Shown in pieces: positions 19,738-32,200 of a DNA stretch of 64,000 nt. The notes under the pieces were generated by a model. The model was not told the DNA's origin, ran no database searches, and was given only the letters and a program-made list of their open reading frames with translations. How positions within the stretch are numbered: position 1 is the stretch's first letter; each line of letters starts with the position of its first letter. Source of the stretch: Cyrtodaria siliqua (Eukaryota > Mollusca > Bivalvia > Adapedonta > Hiatellidae). Position numbers and translations under genes: made by a program. The DNA is taken from contig JAWPHD010004376.1 in assembly GCA_037043455.1 (NCBI GenBank), positions 1 through 64,000 on the forward strand, in the 5' to 3' direction.

Positions 19738-20000
19738 TGAATTGAATTGAATTGGGGTTTTAAGGCGCACCAACACATGAAAGGTTATATGGCGCCTAAC
19801 AGGAATGAACATGCCAGGCTCATCCTCCATGTACATCGAGATATAATATGGAGAACGGGCCTAGAACCTTCTCACCCTGAAGTGCAGAGTTGCTGCAAAT
19901 TCTATTGTAGACACTCCATTTACGCTGGAGCCACGTTAACGTTTTTCTGTCACTGCTCTAGTGATATGAGCGAAGTGGCACCTGAAACAATGCAGGGGTC
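19738..20000. mobile_element. Dispersed repeat fragment beginning (ttgaa)n-ggggttttaaggc
   Basis: ttgaattgaattgaattggg opens a block with aggcgcaccaacacatgaaa and atggcgcc. I associate this pattern with a common molluscan dispersed repeat in which a tRNA-related end lies in reverse orientation. The copy is diverged. Confidence 0.4.
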
Positions 20001-21281
20001 ATGATGAAGACCTATAATGAGCATGAACAAAAAGGGATAAAATGAACATGAATTTGGGGGGTTCTACCCCTCTGCCTTCCCCTGCAACGGGATCTGCAGT
20101 GGCCCTATTCTTTGCCTCGTAACCAAACGGGCACCCCGGAACATCACGGGGCTCAAAACTACAAAAAAAATACACAAGTATTGCAAAGTTGTAGAGTCAT
20201 TGTTGTAAAGTTGTAGAGTCATTAATTATTTCCATCGAATAAGAAGATAACACACTATTTAATGCAGTATGACTGGAGTTCGAAACATTCGTTAATTGTT
20301 TTTTTATTTACGGTAACCGCTACACAACTCAGGGAATAATACATTTATAGCTTGAAACGTACACACAGAATGAAGACAGCGGTGGTAAAATGATTGTGCT
20401 AATAGAATATCAGGAGAAAAGTGAATAAAATTGCAACACGTTTGATAAATCATACACAAAGACTTCTATACGGATAGCAATTTTCAAACAAATATAACAA
20501 GACGAACTTATTTACAATCGAACTTTCTTAAAGCTGCATAAGCCACACTTAAATCGCATTCCATTTAGTGGGATTGCCGCGATATGTTATGTTGTGTTCA
20601 CCCGAATTTTTTGGGGGAAAAGTCTATTTTTCTCAGAACTGAGCTATACGGTTGCTTAAGAACTAATATGTGTATCAATATTTATTTTAATATAACTTGT
20701 TTCGAAACACTTTAAAATTTACAAAACAATATTCTAGATGTTAGCATGGTCAGTATCAATTAATATCCTGACTTAAAACACGCTCTTGACACGTTGTGCT
20801 TATAATCGATGTAGTATTTTTATATTAACGTCTAAAGTTCAAGTCAAAAATTGTAAGAAAGTTAGGTAAACAAATAGGTGATATTTTACGTGTCGATTTG
20901 CATTTGTTATGTTTTACTGTCGGATACTTTGCTTCTGTTTTCGCTTGTTGTTGTTGGTTGTTTTGAATGAGTGTTTGGTTAACTGTGGTATGTGGTCTGC
21001 TATATTTCCTGTTCGACTTTTATATCTACTTTTATATGTGGACGTTTTGGATGGCCATTGCAATGACCTGTTTGGCAAAGGACCATACGCTACGGTACAT
21101 GGAAAATATTAGACCTCTAGCTCTTGTAAGTTTTAGAGAAGAAGTTTGTCTAAATTGTTCCTATGCTACTCTATGTAAAACCGCATATCATTCAGCTTCA
21201 AACAAAAACAGTACCGTTAAAGTGTGGAGTGAACAGCTTTAAGTAAGAGTGTTGAGTATCGCACAAACTGTACAGAGTACT
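20001..21281. other. Intergenic, no supported gene
   Basis: Short ORFs on the plus strand at 20909-21242 have no recognisable domain or splice context. A direct repeat gttgtagagtcatt occurs around 20190-20222. Confidence 0.4.
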
Positions 21282-21546
21282 CACATGCCAAATTGTCGGA
21301 ACCAATCAGATTTATTCCATAGTAGTTTCGTACAATATATTTTGAAATATCTTAACATTGTATGGTTTACAAAAACCTTGTATAAGGCTCGAACACTGAA
21401 CCGAAGGAACACTGAACCTTCGGTTCGGTAGACACATAGTAGACGACGCTCTAACCGACTGCACCAGTAGGTTTGTTGCGGTATTAAATAGTATATAACA
21501 AATGCCACGATCTGCAATCTGATTGGTTCCGATAATTTGGCATGTG
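21282..21546 (-). mobile_element. 31-bp inverted repeats enclosing a tRNA-like segment
   Basis: cacatgccaaattgtcggaa + ccaatcagatt (21282-21312) is inverted at 21516-21546 with one mismatch. Between them the minus strand reads GGTGCAGTCGGTTAGAGCG (A-box-like), then GGTTCAGTGTTCGAGCC (B-box-like). It is probably a non-autonomous element that captured or contains a tRNA-derived segment. Confidence 0.5.
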
Positions 21547-21855
21547 GGCGATCTCCGTAGTTACAGCCAGTTTGAGGTAAGCGTGAAAATGAGTTGATTA
21601 TACATACAGTGGATTAAGATAATTGGCTCGTTCTATCTGTAGGATTATACATGACGCACTATCAAGAAAACATAATAATTGTTTACAGGTTCAGACACTA
21701 TGTCTCGTGAATCATATGTATTTTTCTTTAATATTTGTATACATAATTGTCTTAAGCATACGATAAACAATTTAAATTCAGTTACAGCCAAACACAAACT
21801 ACTTTCTCGAACGAAATTCAATTTAGAAAGTCAAACTGGGGACAGAGATATCCGG

Positions 21856-21861
21856 TTTATT
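21856..21861 (-). terminator. Polyadenylation signal AATAAA of the ZP gene
   Basis: AATAAA on the minus strand lies about 40 nt after the stop codon, implying a very short 3' UTR. It is the first such hexamer downstream of the stop. Other AATAAA copies further downstream are possible. Confidence 0.5.
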
Positions 21862-21901
21862 CTCAGCTGAAAACATAGTTCACATAGACCGACGGCGCCA
21901 T

Positions 21902-22027
21902 CTAATAGTAAGCCTTGTTTTTGATCCCGGAAATGGAATCTTCACGGTCTTCCCGAGCCCTTGCGTTAAGCTTGAAACAGAGAAAAACTGCAACTGCCAG
22001 CACAATGAGTAACAGAACCGCAAGGAC
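21902..22027 (-). CDS. ZP gene last exon (membrane anchor and tail)
   Basis: The acceptor is TTTATTTTCAG. It begins VLAVLLLIVLAVAVFLCFKL, the rest of the transmembrane helix, then a charged tail NARAREDREDSISGIKNKAY ending at Y and TAG (21902-21904). Tyrosines at the very end could be signalling or sorting sites (inference). Confidence 0.85.
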   Translation of the reverse strand, partial: VLAVLLLIVLAVAVFLCFKLNARAREDREDSISGIKNKAYY

Positions 22028-25000
22028 CTGAAAATAAAAACATAAGAACTAATTTGAGAATTTGTAAACATTTTATTTATATTGTATACACATCCCCCAA
22101 AGGCTGAATCAGTATTACTCAATGTATCGCAAATACTACCGTAATTTTAGAAATAGCATGAAGACATATTTGATTCTGTTTGTACCATTATTTTAATCAT
22201 GTTTGTATAAATATAGAGAATAATAATAAAAAGATATTTCAATATCATACCCTATATCATGGGGTCTCAGGCCTGATATAGAGTGTGATATGAAACTACC
22301 ATTGTTTATTCTATTTATCAGATACTTCTGTCAGCTTCAGCTCACTCACTACGCTGTTTTCCACGGAGAAGCGAATACTGTTATTAATAGATCTAGTGTG
22401 ATGTGTTCATGCCTGTCGCGTAAGTGGTACACAACATATTTTCCACCCACAAAACTTGATTTAAAATGAATGCCATTGAATTTGAAATTATCTGATCAAA
22501 TTATTGAATCGTCATAAGTGGATATGGCAGGATGCCAGCAACAAATGAAACGCAGACGACAAGCCATACGCGTAACAAATCGTATACAATCGTAAATAAT
22601 CGGCAATATCCGTATCACATCGTTAAATGAATCGAAATGAACATCGAATATTTCCGTGATATGAGTTTTTTACCCTTTATTTCACCCGTATAAAGCTTTA
22701 TTTCCCGGCAAAGCAATCCTGATGGATATGACTAGCTAGGTCTAATAACAAACAGAGTAGACATTCTGAAATATACCTGAATTTCACTGGGTCAAGGGTT
22801 CAATCCCCGGCCAGGTCATAATGATGACTTTATAAAAATGTTACAAGTCGGTCCCTTGATAGGACGTGTTGGCCCGGTGTCAGTATAGTGTGACTGGATG
22901 TGGAATCATATCATGTCATGTGTTTACGGCGTGATATTCCAGTGTGGTAGCACTATAAAGTTGAGCATTTAGCTCACTGATATAATTTTCATGCTGACTT
23001 GCAATTAGAACATTTTGATATTATTTAAAAGTTTTTTTTTTGTTTGTTTCTCATTATCGTGTACGTTATTTGTATTTACGAATGAGAATTAAGCCTATGC
23101 AACTTTATTCATGTTTCGTTATACAGCTGATCCTTATATGTTTATGGTTAACAGACTGTGAATCATGTAGTTGAAGATAAGCATGCATTACAACTTCAAT
23201 TCCTAGTGAACTTGTCTAAAAAACATGAATGTTAAAACACATATTTTTGCAACATTCAAAATTACCGTTTTACATTGCTAAAATGACGTTTTCGTAAATC
23301 TGTCTACTGAAGTGTAGCATGCCATACTTATTATATGTATATTAGCAAAACAAAGTTCATTAGTCTCTGTAGCGCAATTAATTGAGGCGTCGTGTTAGTG
23401 CCGGGGAAGTCAGGTTTCCTTCTTTTTTCTTTTTTTTTTTAAATTTTCATCATCATTGTGGTTTTCATTATTACAAATGGTAAGGTAGCACTGAACAGTT
23501 CCTTTAAATTTTTCATTTTGATAACGCAATCTTATAATTTCACATGGTAGCAGTGAACAGTTTATATGTGTTGTAATGCACACACTTACGCACACGTATC
23601 CCTTACATGTGAACAATTGTATTTCTGTACTTCTAGCACGTCGTGTTACAATGGTGAATTGTAATGAATATGTAAGGCACGTCAAGTTAGTTAAACAGAG
23701 AGAAGCGATGTCGCCCACCTTGATTCAAAATGTTTGGTAGGAAGAACTGATGGTAAAAATCGAGAATAATGTGTCCGGTAAGAAAAAACTGTCGTGGCCT
23801 GTTTCTCCGAGACAATATTTTTCTTTTCAATATTGCTTTAAGGCACGTGACTTGATCTATTATTATGTTAAATTTTTGTTTCCAGTGAGTTCCTACACAT
23901 ATATATGCCATTTTCTCTCGGCAGCTATTTTACGCTTGCGTAAAACCTTGCTTGTTGTATACAGTGATTGTTATGCCAGAGATGGCCCTCGAAATGTTGA
24001 TTGAAAAATAAGTTACTATATTCTTTAAAACTCGAGATATCATTAATATGACGTCACTTAGACGCGTCTATGAAGCTGGAAAAACATTGATTTCAGGGTC
24101 GGATCATGTACATTTGTCACGTATACATAATATTTAGTACATACCAAAGCAAGCGGGATGAATGCTTTCTCTTCAAAGCAACCTGTTTTCGCTTCTGGGA
24201 CTGCAGATTCTAGAAATAAAATAAATAATAACAGCACTCTTGAATATAATATAGCCATCCATACATGCAAGAAAGTGCTATTTTCCTTCTCATTAATATA
24301 CACTTAGGACATTCTAGCAGGCATGTGTTATTTACTCTATATAATTATAAAGCTGCACATGAAATTATCTGGTCACACTTGAAAGCTCTTTGCAAGTGAA
24401 AAAAATGTTTCCTCTTCATCTTTAATGCTTTGGTTTACCAATTGTTTTAAATAGGAATGTTATGTACAAAGTGAAGATTTTCAACATTGCAATAAACATC
24501 CATATATACTACTTTATCATGCAGATATGCACTTTTCTGCCTAATAAAGGGGTGACCTATTAAATTTTGCTTTATTGGCCCCTGACCAATAGAGCAAATC
24601 AATGCGGAATCCCTCGGCGTTTATTGTACGTAACGTTATCTGACGTCATGCACGTAACGTTGCCTGACGTCATAAAACAAACAAGAAACAACAACATGGC
24701 GTCGTCCTCGATAAGCGTAACATTCTGAGAAATAGGCAATAATAGTAATTCATACAAAAACTGTAGATAATCTACATGATAAATAGAATATTATGTCAGT
24801 GCCTTTTACTATCAAGTTTATTAGGCTCGGCACGAAAACGAAGAATGGCTCGGCAGAGAGCCGAGAGCCGAGCCATTCTTCGTTTTCTAAGCCTCGCCTA
24901 ATAAACTTGATAGTATAAGGCACTGACATAATATTCTCTATTTAATTAGTACTCAAAGTAGTGTTTTAATTCCAACCAGACAGTGAAAGTGTAAACTGCA

Positions 25001-26184
25001 TTCACTAAATAATCTGACATACACGGACGAAAAATAAAAGAATTTTCCCACCTACCTACCCATCTGAAAAATCTAAGGTCGGGTTTGGGCAAGCTAAGAT
25101 ATTTTTAAGTCACGGTGGCCTTTTATGAAGCTACTTTTTCAGCGCTATATATAAATTTCGCATCAGTGAGATAGTTTGAAGAATATGCGGCAACATTACA
25201 CCTGTATTGGCTATCTCTGTTGTAGATGGCTATCTCTGTTGTAGAACTACGAACATGTTTTTTCCTTTCCCGCTAACATGGCTAAAGAATTACATTAAAT
25301 AGCAGATATATGGCATGGTGTAATAGTTCTGAGACTCATTCTCGGAAGCAATTATACTGAAGGGAAAAAACACCAAAAACACGCAACCTTTCACTATATA
25401 TCGCATGTATAATATGCTGCTGTTAATCGAGCCGTACATGGCTGCATTAGACATCTCCTTTCGGAAAAAATACTAAAACAAAACATAACACACCACATGT
25501 TTCCCCTTCAACGTTTCATTATATACACGTTTGGCTCGTATACCCATTTGGCTCAAGCACGTGTCAACGCAAACTTAGGACGTAACATTTTGCAATCTGT
25601 TTATATTAAATCAGGGAGTAAGTATACGTATGCTTACTCCCTGATTAAATACGTATATAATAGAGCATGAGTTTGCACGTGTACGGGGAGATAATGCATG
25701 AGCGTTAACGTCCGTACACGTGCAAGACTCATGCTCTATTGTATTTGTACCACAATAACTAACATATGCTGTGTATATCCTCGGGTATACACGATGCATA
25801 GTGTGTATTTAGGATATTGTGGTACAAAGTACTGAAATGGCTCAAAAGTTCAAAGCGGAACTTCAACAGATCTGAATTTCGTGTTACAAAGTTCACTGTG
25901 ATTCAAAAGTCTACAACAGCATATTTGTGTCCTTTCATTAACAAGCTGCAACTTTTTTAATATTTTACAAAACAAGGTGGGATTTCTTTGTAACATTACG
26001 TGGAATTGAGTGTGCAGTAAATGCATTATATAGCGGAAATGCCCAAGCTGCGTTTCTTTTTTTCCTCTAGTATATATTGCTTAATACAAAACGTTACGCA
26101 TCTGGTATGCGTTTGTATATAATATCAGCAAACAATGGTTGAACACCACTACGGAACGTTATTAAAATGGCGGTAGAGCCGTTA

Positions 26185-26222
<38 letters not shown>

Positions 26223-29200
26223 TTTGAAGAATAAACGACGTAATGTTCTTAATTGTTTTATTTCTCCACTCATAACTTGTATAATATAATCGGTAATCCA
26301 ATTAATAAGAAAGCAACGGTCTTGGGAATCCAAGTGTGTTCGGAGGTCCGTTTACATTCAAAGTCAAAATACATATATCCTTATTTAACAAAAACAGTAA
26401 TAGTAGAAAACACATTTTAAATCAATCAACCAATGAAAAGCAATGACATAATTGCATATGATAGGTGCAAGCGTGGCATATCTTAAGACTATCTGAAAGT
26501 ATTATTAACAATGGTTTAGGGCTGTTTGTAGAAATTATTATTTATTGCGTCTTATCAATAAGAAACAAAGCCTTTTTAGATTTATATAACGGTAATGGTT
26601 TGACACATGTGCCTCCGTGCGCTAAATTCTTCCGCTTTATGCAAGGCACTTTGGGCATACCGTAAATATAACAAACAATGGAGCATTATGCCGCTTTGGA
26701 AATAGTTATAAACTATGTGCTAAATAAGAAATTAAATGAATTGTACAGCAGATATAAATCATATTGACAAAACATAGTTTGATAAAACATACCTTCATTA
26801 GTTCCTATGCATATTACAATATACAATATTACAATATATACAACATATAGCTTCTTTAAACGACTATAGACATTTTTCATGATTTCTGAAATTCTGAAAT
26901 GTTTAAAAACATATCAAAAATAATGTAGCAAAATTAGCTCCATAATATATTATTCAACGTTGTAGACATGCTTGTAAGAACATACCCGGTTGTTTGGTGA
27001 CAACAGTAAATTGTGCGCCTACAGTTTCAGGAAGGTCAAAGGTCAGTATATCGTCGTCCTGACGGCGACGTCTACCTGCTGCAGGACAGGTTGGGTAGAC
27101 AGGTCCCTGAAAATAATTCACATGAGTACGAATGTTTGCATTGTTAAGAATCTTCGCTGAGAAAGGACGTAATTCTGAGATTTATTTTTTAAAATTGATA
27201 TTTAAATCTTCTTTGGTATCATTGTGATACAAAATTACCAAAAATAGGATAGATCACTACCACCCCACCCCCACCCCACGCTAGATGTCTGAAGAATACA
27301 CATGTTTCTAACTTCAACATTTCACTAAAATTAGGAAAATTAGAGTCAATGAAAAATTTCAAAAATGTTTTCATAACGATGATTACATTTATTGATAAAC
27401 AACGATTAATTTTCGATTACATATATACATAATTATCCTTCAAAACATAAACATAAACACACAATTGTAATCCTTATTCGTCTGTTTTTATTTAAAAAGC
27501 CAACATAATATGGACCGTACCCAACCAATTTTTTTTCTTCTTCTTTTCTTTTTAATTAAATGATAATTAAAGATAAACAAGTAGTATGTTTCAAAACAAG
27601 TAAAACAATATATAGGTCATCGGGTCTCTAATGATTTTTTATTAAACTTCTTTAAATTACACACATTTTGGAGTTATTTTGACATTTTCACTGTAAAATA
27701 TTGGCAAAAAGGTCGAATATAAAATTAGCTCAGTATCTTCTTTTATATATGTATTCCACTATTGAAAAACAAAATTATTATTTTTTTCTATAGCAAAAGG
27801 GTACATTCTACTCATAGCTACTTATACCCTCTATTATGTTGCTAACAAAAAATGGTCACAAATGACGGGGAAACAAAATGTTTGCTTAACATTTGTTATG
27901 ATAGCATCCATATGTACAAGAATGCAAAACAAATGAAACCATTCTGTTGTCAAACAAAATATTGAAAAAAAAAAAAAATGTTTTGACTTGAAAACTGCGA
28001 TTGAACTACTGACGTCGTAATTCGTCATAATGTTCTGCATTATGACGTAAATAGTTCAATCTCAGTATCTCGATTACCGAACATAGCAGAAACATAATTT
28101 TGGAATGTAAACCCGGATATCCAGACAAATGACGAGTAGATATAAATTGCACTTTAATTTGTGACTTTTGACTTTGAAAATTCATTTCTGCTTGTGATTG
28201 TGTACAAGGTGTAGGTATTTGATATATCTGTAAACGTCTGCTTGACCTCAGATAAACAACACTAAAATGTCCCGTTACGGTCCTTCATAAATAATTATAA
28301 TGACTGAAGGTAATAATCAAAAGATGCAATTTCCTGTGATATCGAGGGTTCAGTGCGATACACATGTATTTATATGTATTAACACTAATTTCGTGTTCAC
28401 ACCAGTGTATTAGTTGTAGGATACATTCTGAGTAGCGTCTCCGTGGCCGATTGGTTTTAAATCTTCGCCTCACACCGATGAGAGTTCGAATCCCACTGGG
28501 AGCTTGTAAGTGAGGAAGTTCTTACGGATGGCGGGAGATGTACAGTACTGGTTATACTCAGGAAAAGTGAGTGGTCTGCCTCCACCACAAAAAAATCGAC
28601 CGTCATATATAACCTTACATGTGTTGAAAATGACTTAAAACTCCATACAAACAAACAAACAAACATTCTACGTCCTCAGTAGTGTTATTTTTTTAACTGG
28701 TTCTCTTGGATCAACGAGCCCAATATAGTTGGCTTTGAAGAAGAATACCGCTTAAACCGGTGCTAGTGGGTATTCGAGGTATTGCTTCTAACATTACCTC
28801 TCATGAACAGATTCAATAAAACCGAGTCTGCTACTTTATTCTCTTGGTTGTGTTTGTTGCTTCCAGTGGATCCCCTTATCAGTATTTACTTACAAAACAT
28901 GATGAGTCCGCAGTATTCACGCAGTATTCTAACTTGCAAAACACCTTTGTTGTAATTTTCGTATCAATGTTGTCCCTTTGGTAGGATACGGCCTCGAATT
29001 TCACGGATCTGCACAAAGTAAAGAACCATAGAAAAGAAAATACAGGTCCCTTTCAAATAAATAAATAAATACATTTCTTCATCGCTTGCAGTATGGTGGA
29101 GTGTAAAAAAGCCATGGTTTATTTACCAGATTACAATATGAAGGGCTAATCGGTATTTTCAGTTCAACTTGGAGTACATCGGAATTTCGGAATTGTCTCG

Positions 29201-32200
29201 TTATTTCCATAACTGTTAAAGATACAGGATTACGGAAATCGACGAGGTAGTTCCGATGTTAGATGTTGTAAGGAGAAGACCGAGTCAACATACGACGTCA
29301 TCATACAAACATACTCTCTACAATGATACATGTTGCATATGAGGCCTTTCTTTTGACTAATGTGATAAACGACATAAACTTCTCACATCATGTCTACTGA
29401 ATTAATTAAACTCGTTGGATAAAACTGAAATGAAGCTCGGCACAGACTCTCGACATATTTATTAGTTAAGTCGCGCAATATTAATACACGGAAGAATTCA
29501 TGCATATTTAATAACATTTTTATTATGTCAATTAAAAATGAGTGCTGCCTGTTACATTGAATAATCGTTCAAACAGATAAAACAAGAGCGCCGCCTAACG
29601 CCCGTTTCCTAAAGTTGTTTAGCATTTCCTAGGTGTCAGGTCAATGTAACCCTTACCCTTGACCTTCTAACAAAAAAATAACTGATAGGGGATGTTGTTT
29701 AACTAAGAGCAATATTTATATACATTTTCAAGACTGTAGATAACAGCTGGAAAGGAATTTGTCATAAGGTCACAGTGACACTGGCATCTGACCTACTAAG
29801 CTTAAAAGTAAGAGAGGTTGTTGTTTTAACATGGGTGCTATTTCTGTAAAGTTTTAATATTGTAGGTCTAATAGTTAAAAGTTACAGTGAGGAGAATGTC
29901 TTATTCAACCCAAGAGTAACAGACTTCTTCCTCTGACCAAGGACAATGAAGTTTAATAAGTGTGGGTATTATATTTCCGGGATTGTCGTTTGCATGTGTA
30001 TGTCCATATGAAGACATGGTGACCTTGACCGTTGACCGACTAAGCCCAAAAGTGATAGGGTTCCTCCTCTCACCAAGGGCAATGTATCTACAAAATTTCA
30101 TGAGTCCTAGCGTTATCACATGGAATATGTACTGGTGACCTTGCTTGACCTTTGACTTAGTTACCCCAAAGGAAACAGGGTTCCTCCTCTGACCAAATGC
30201 AATGCATCCATGAAGTTTCATGAGTGTGAGTGTTGTGGTTTCACAGTTATTTGACGGAATGTGTATTTCCATATAAGGTCATGGTGCCCTTGGCTTTTGG
30301 TCTACTGAGGCCAGACAAAAAGTTTCTTTCTCTTGCCAACGTCAATGCACATACGAAGTGTCATCAGTGGGGGTGTTATGGTTTTGATGTTATCGCGCAG
30401 AATGCATATTACCACATATGGTCATATCGACCTTGACCATTGACCTGCTAAATCCAATAAAATACAATATTTTCTCTTACCAATGGCAATGTACCTATGA
30501 CGTTTCATGAGTGTAGGTGTTATGGTTTTGAAGTTATCCCACGAAATGAATATTTCCATATAATTTCACGGTGACCTTGACCTTTGACCAAATAGGGTTC
30601 CTCCTCTCACCAAAGTCAAATTACCTATGAAATTTCTTTAGTGTGAGTGTTATAGTTTCGAAGTTAGAGCGAGGAATGCCTATTTCCATATAAGGTTATG
30701 GCCACCTTAACCTTCGTCCCACTGAAGCATAATCAACAGGGTTCCCCCTCTCACCAAAGGCAATGTACATAAGAAGTTTCATAAGTGTGGGTATTATGGT
30801 TTCAAAGTTATCAGATGGAATGTCTATTTCCATAAACGGTCATGATGACCTTGACCTTTGACCTACTGGCCCCAAAAACAATAGGGAGTCTCCTTTCACC
30901 TAGGGCAATGTATCTTTAAATTTTATGAGGGTAGGTGTTACGGTTTGGAATTTATTGTGCGGAATGCATGATTCCATATAAGGTCACTGTGACCTTGACC
31001 TTTGATCCAAAGGCTCCAAAAACAACAGGATTTCTACTCTCAACTAGGGCAATGTACCTATACAGTTTTATGAGTGTATGTATTAAGGTTTTGAAGTTAT
31101 TGTGTGGAATGCATATTCCAATATAAGGTCACTGACACCTTGACCTTTGACCTACTGGGCCCAAAAAAAATTGGGTTCCTGCTTTTAACAAGAACGACGA
31201 ACCTATGACATTTTATGAGTAGAATTTACGGATATGAAGTTATCAAGTGGAATTCAAATCTCCCCAAAAGGTCAGTGACCTTGACATTTGACCTACTGGC
31301 CCCAAAAGCAATAGGGCTCCTTCTCTCACATAGGGCAATGTACCTATAAAGTTTGATGAGGGTAGGTGATACGGTTTTGAAGTTGCATATTTCCATATAC
31401 GGTGACTGCGACCTTGACCTTTGACCTACTGAACCCAAAAGCAATAGGGTTCCTCGGCTCACCTGGGGAAACGTTTTATGAGTGTAGGTGTCACGGTTTT
31501 GAAGTTATTGTGCGGAATGCATATTTCCATATATATATATATATTGTCACTGTGATCTTGACATTCTGGCCCCAAATGTGATAGGGTTCCTTCTCTCGCC
31601 TAAGGCAATGCACTTTTATGAGTGTAGGTGTCATGATTTTGAAGTTATTGGCGAAATGCATATTTCCATACAAGGTCACTGTGACTTTGACCTTTAACTT
31701 ACTGGTGCCAGTAGGTCAACCGATCAGATGCGATTAATCGGTTGTGATTTTGAACCGATTTTACACCACTAAATTGGCTTATCGTCCAGAATACGCAATT
31801 GTTTACGGACGGACAGACGGACAGATAGACGGACAAACCCATGCCATAATACGTCCCGTTTTTCAAACGGGCGTATAACAATCAGTCCACAATCAGTAAC
31901 AAAAACATTGTATTTGCAACATAATATCGACGCTAACCTGAAACAATTGGGTGATCTCAATACATCAAAGTCCGTGCTATCAGCATCGTCGTCATCATTC
32001 ACCCATTTGAATACATACACATTGTTAAGAAATTGCACCATGGGTTCGTGTTGGCTCCGCATCTGTATTAAAAGAGACTTGTGTTAACTGTTTAACAATC
32101 AGGCTAGACGCAGCTGAAGCTTTTCACGTGCACTGACCGCATAACTCACTTTTGAATTTCAGGTGAATATATAAAGGATACGGCTGTGTTTCAGCACAAT

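Larger units (their letters stand above)
22028..24144 (-). other. ZP intron between last two exons
   Basis: It holds the second copy of the dispersed element (22225-22755), a SINE copy (22785-22990) and plain AT-rich sequence. Confidence 0.6.
24210..26985 (-). other. ZP intron g-h
   Basis: It contains a foldback MITE, a hairpin cluster and a (GT)n run, listed separately. No exon-like segment was found. Confidence 0.5.
27107..28893 (-). other. ZP intron f-g
   Basis: It is almost completely filled by an 850-bp dispersed repeat, a SINE and an LTR-like repeat that ends at the exon f donor. Confidence 0.55.

Noticed and set aside
20909..21242. Overlapping hydrophobic ORFs on the plus strand
   Set aside because: They are short, leucine/tyrosine-rich and in AT-rich sequence, with no homologous domain or splice signals that I can defend.
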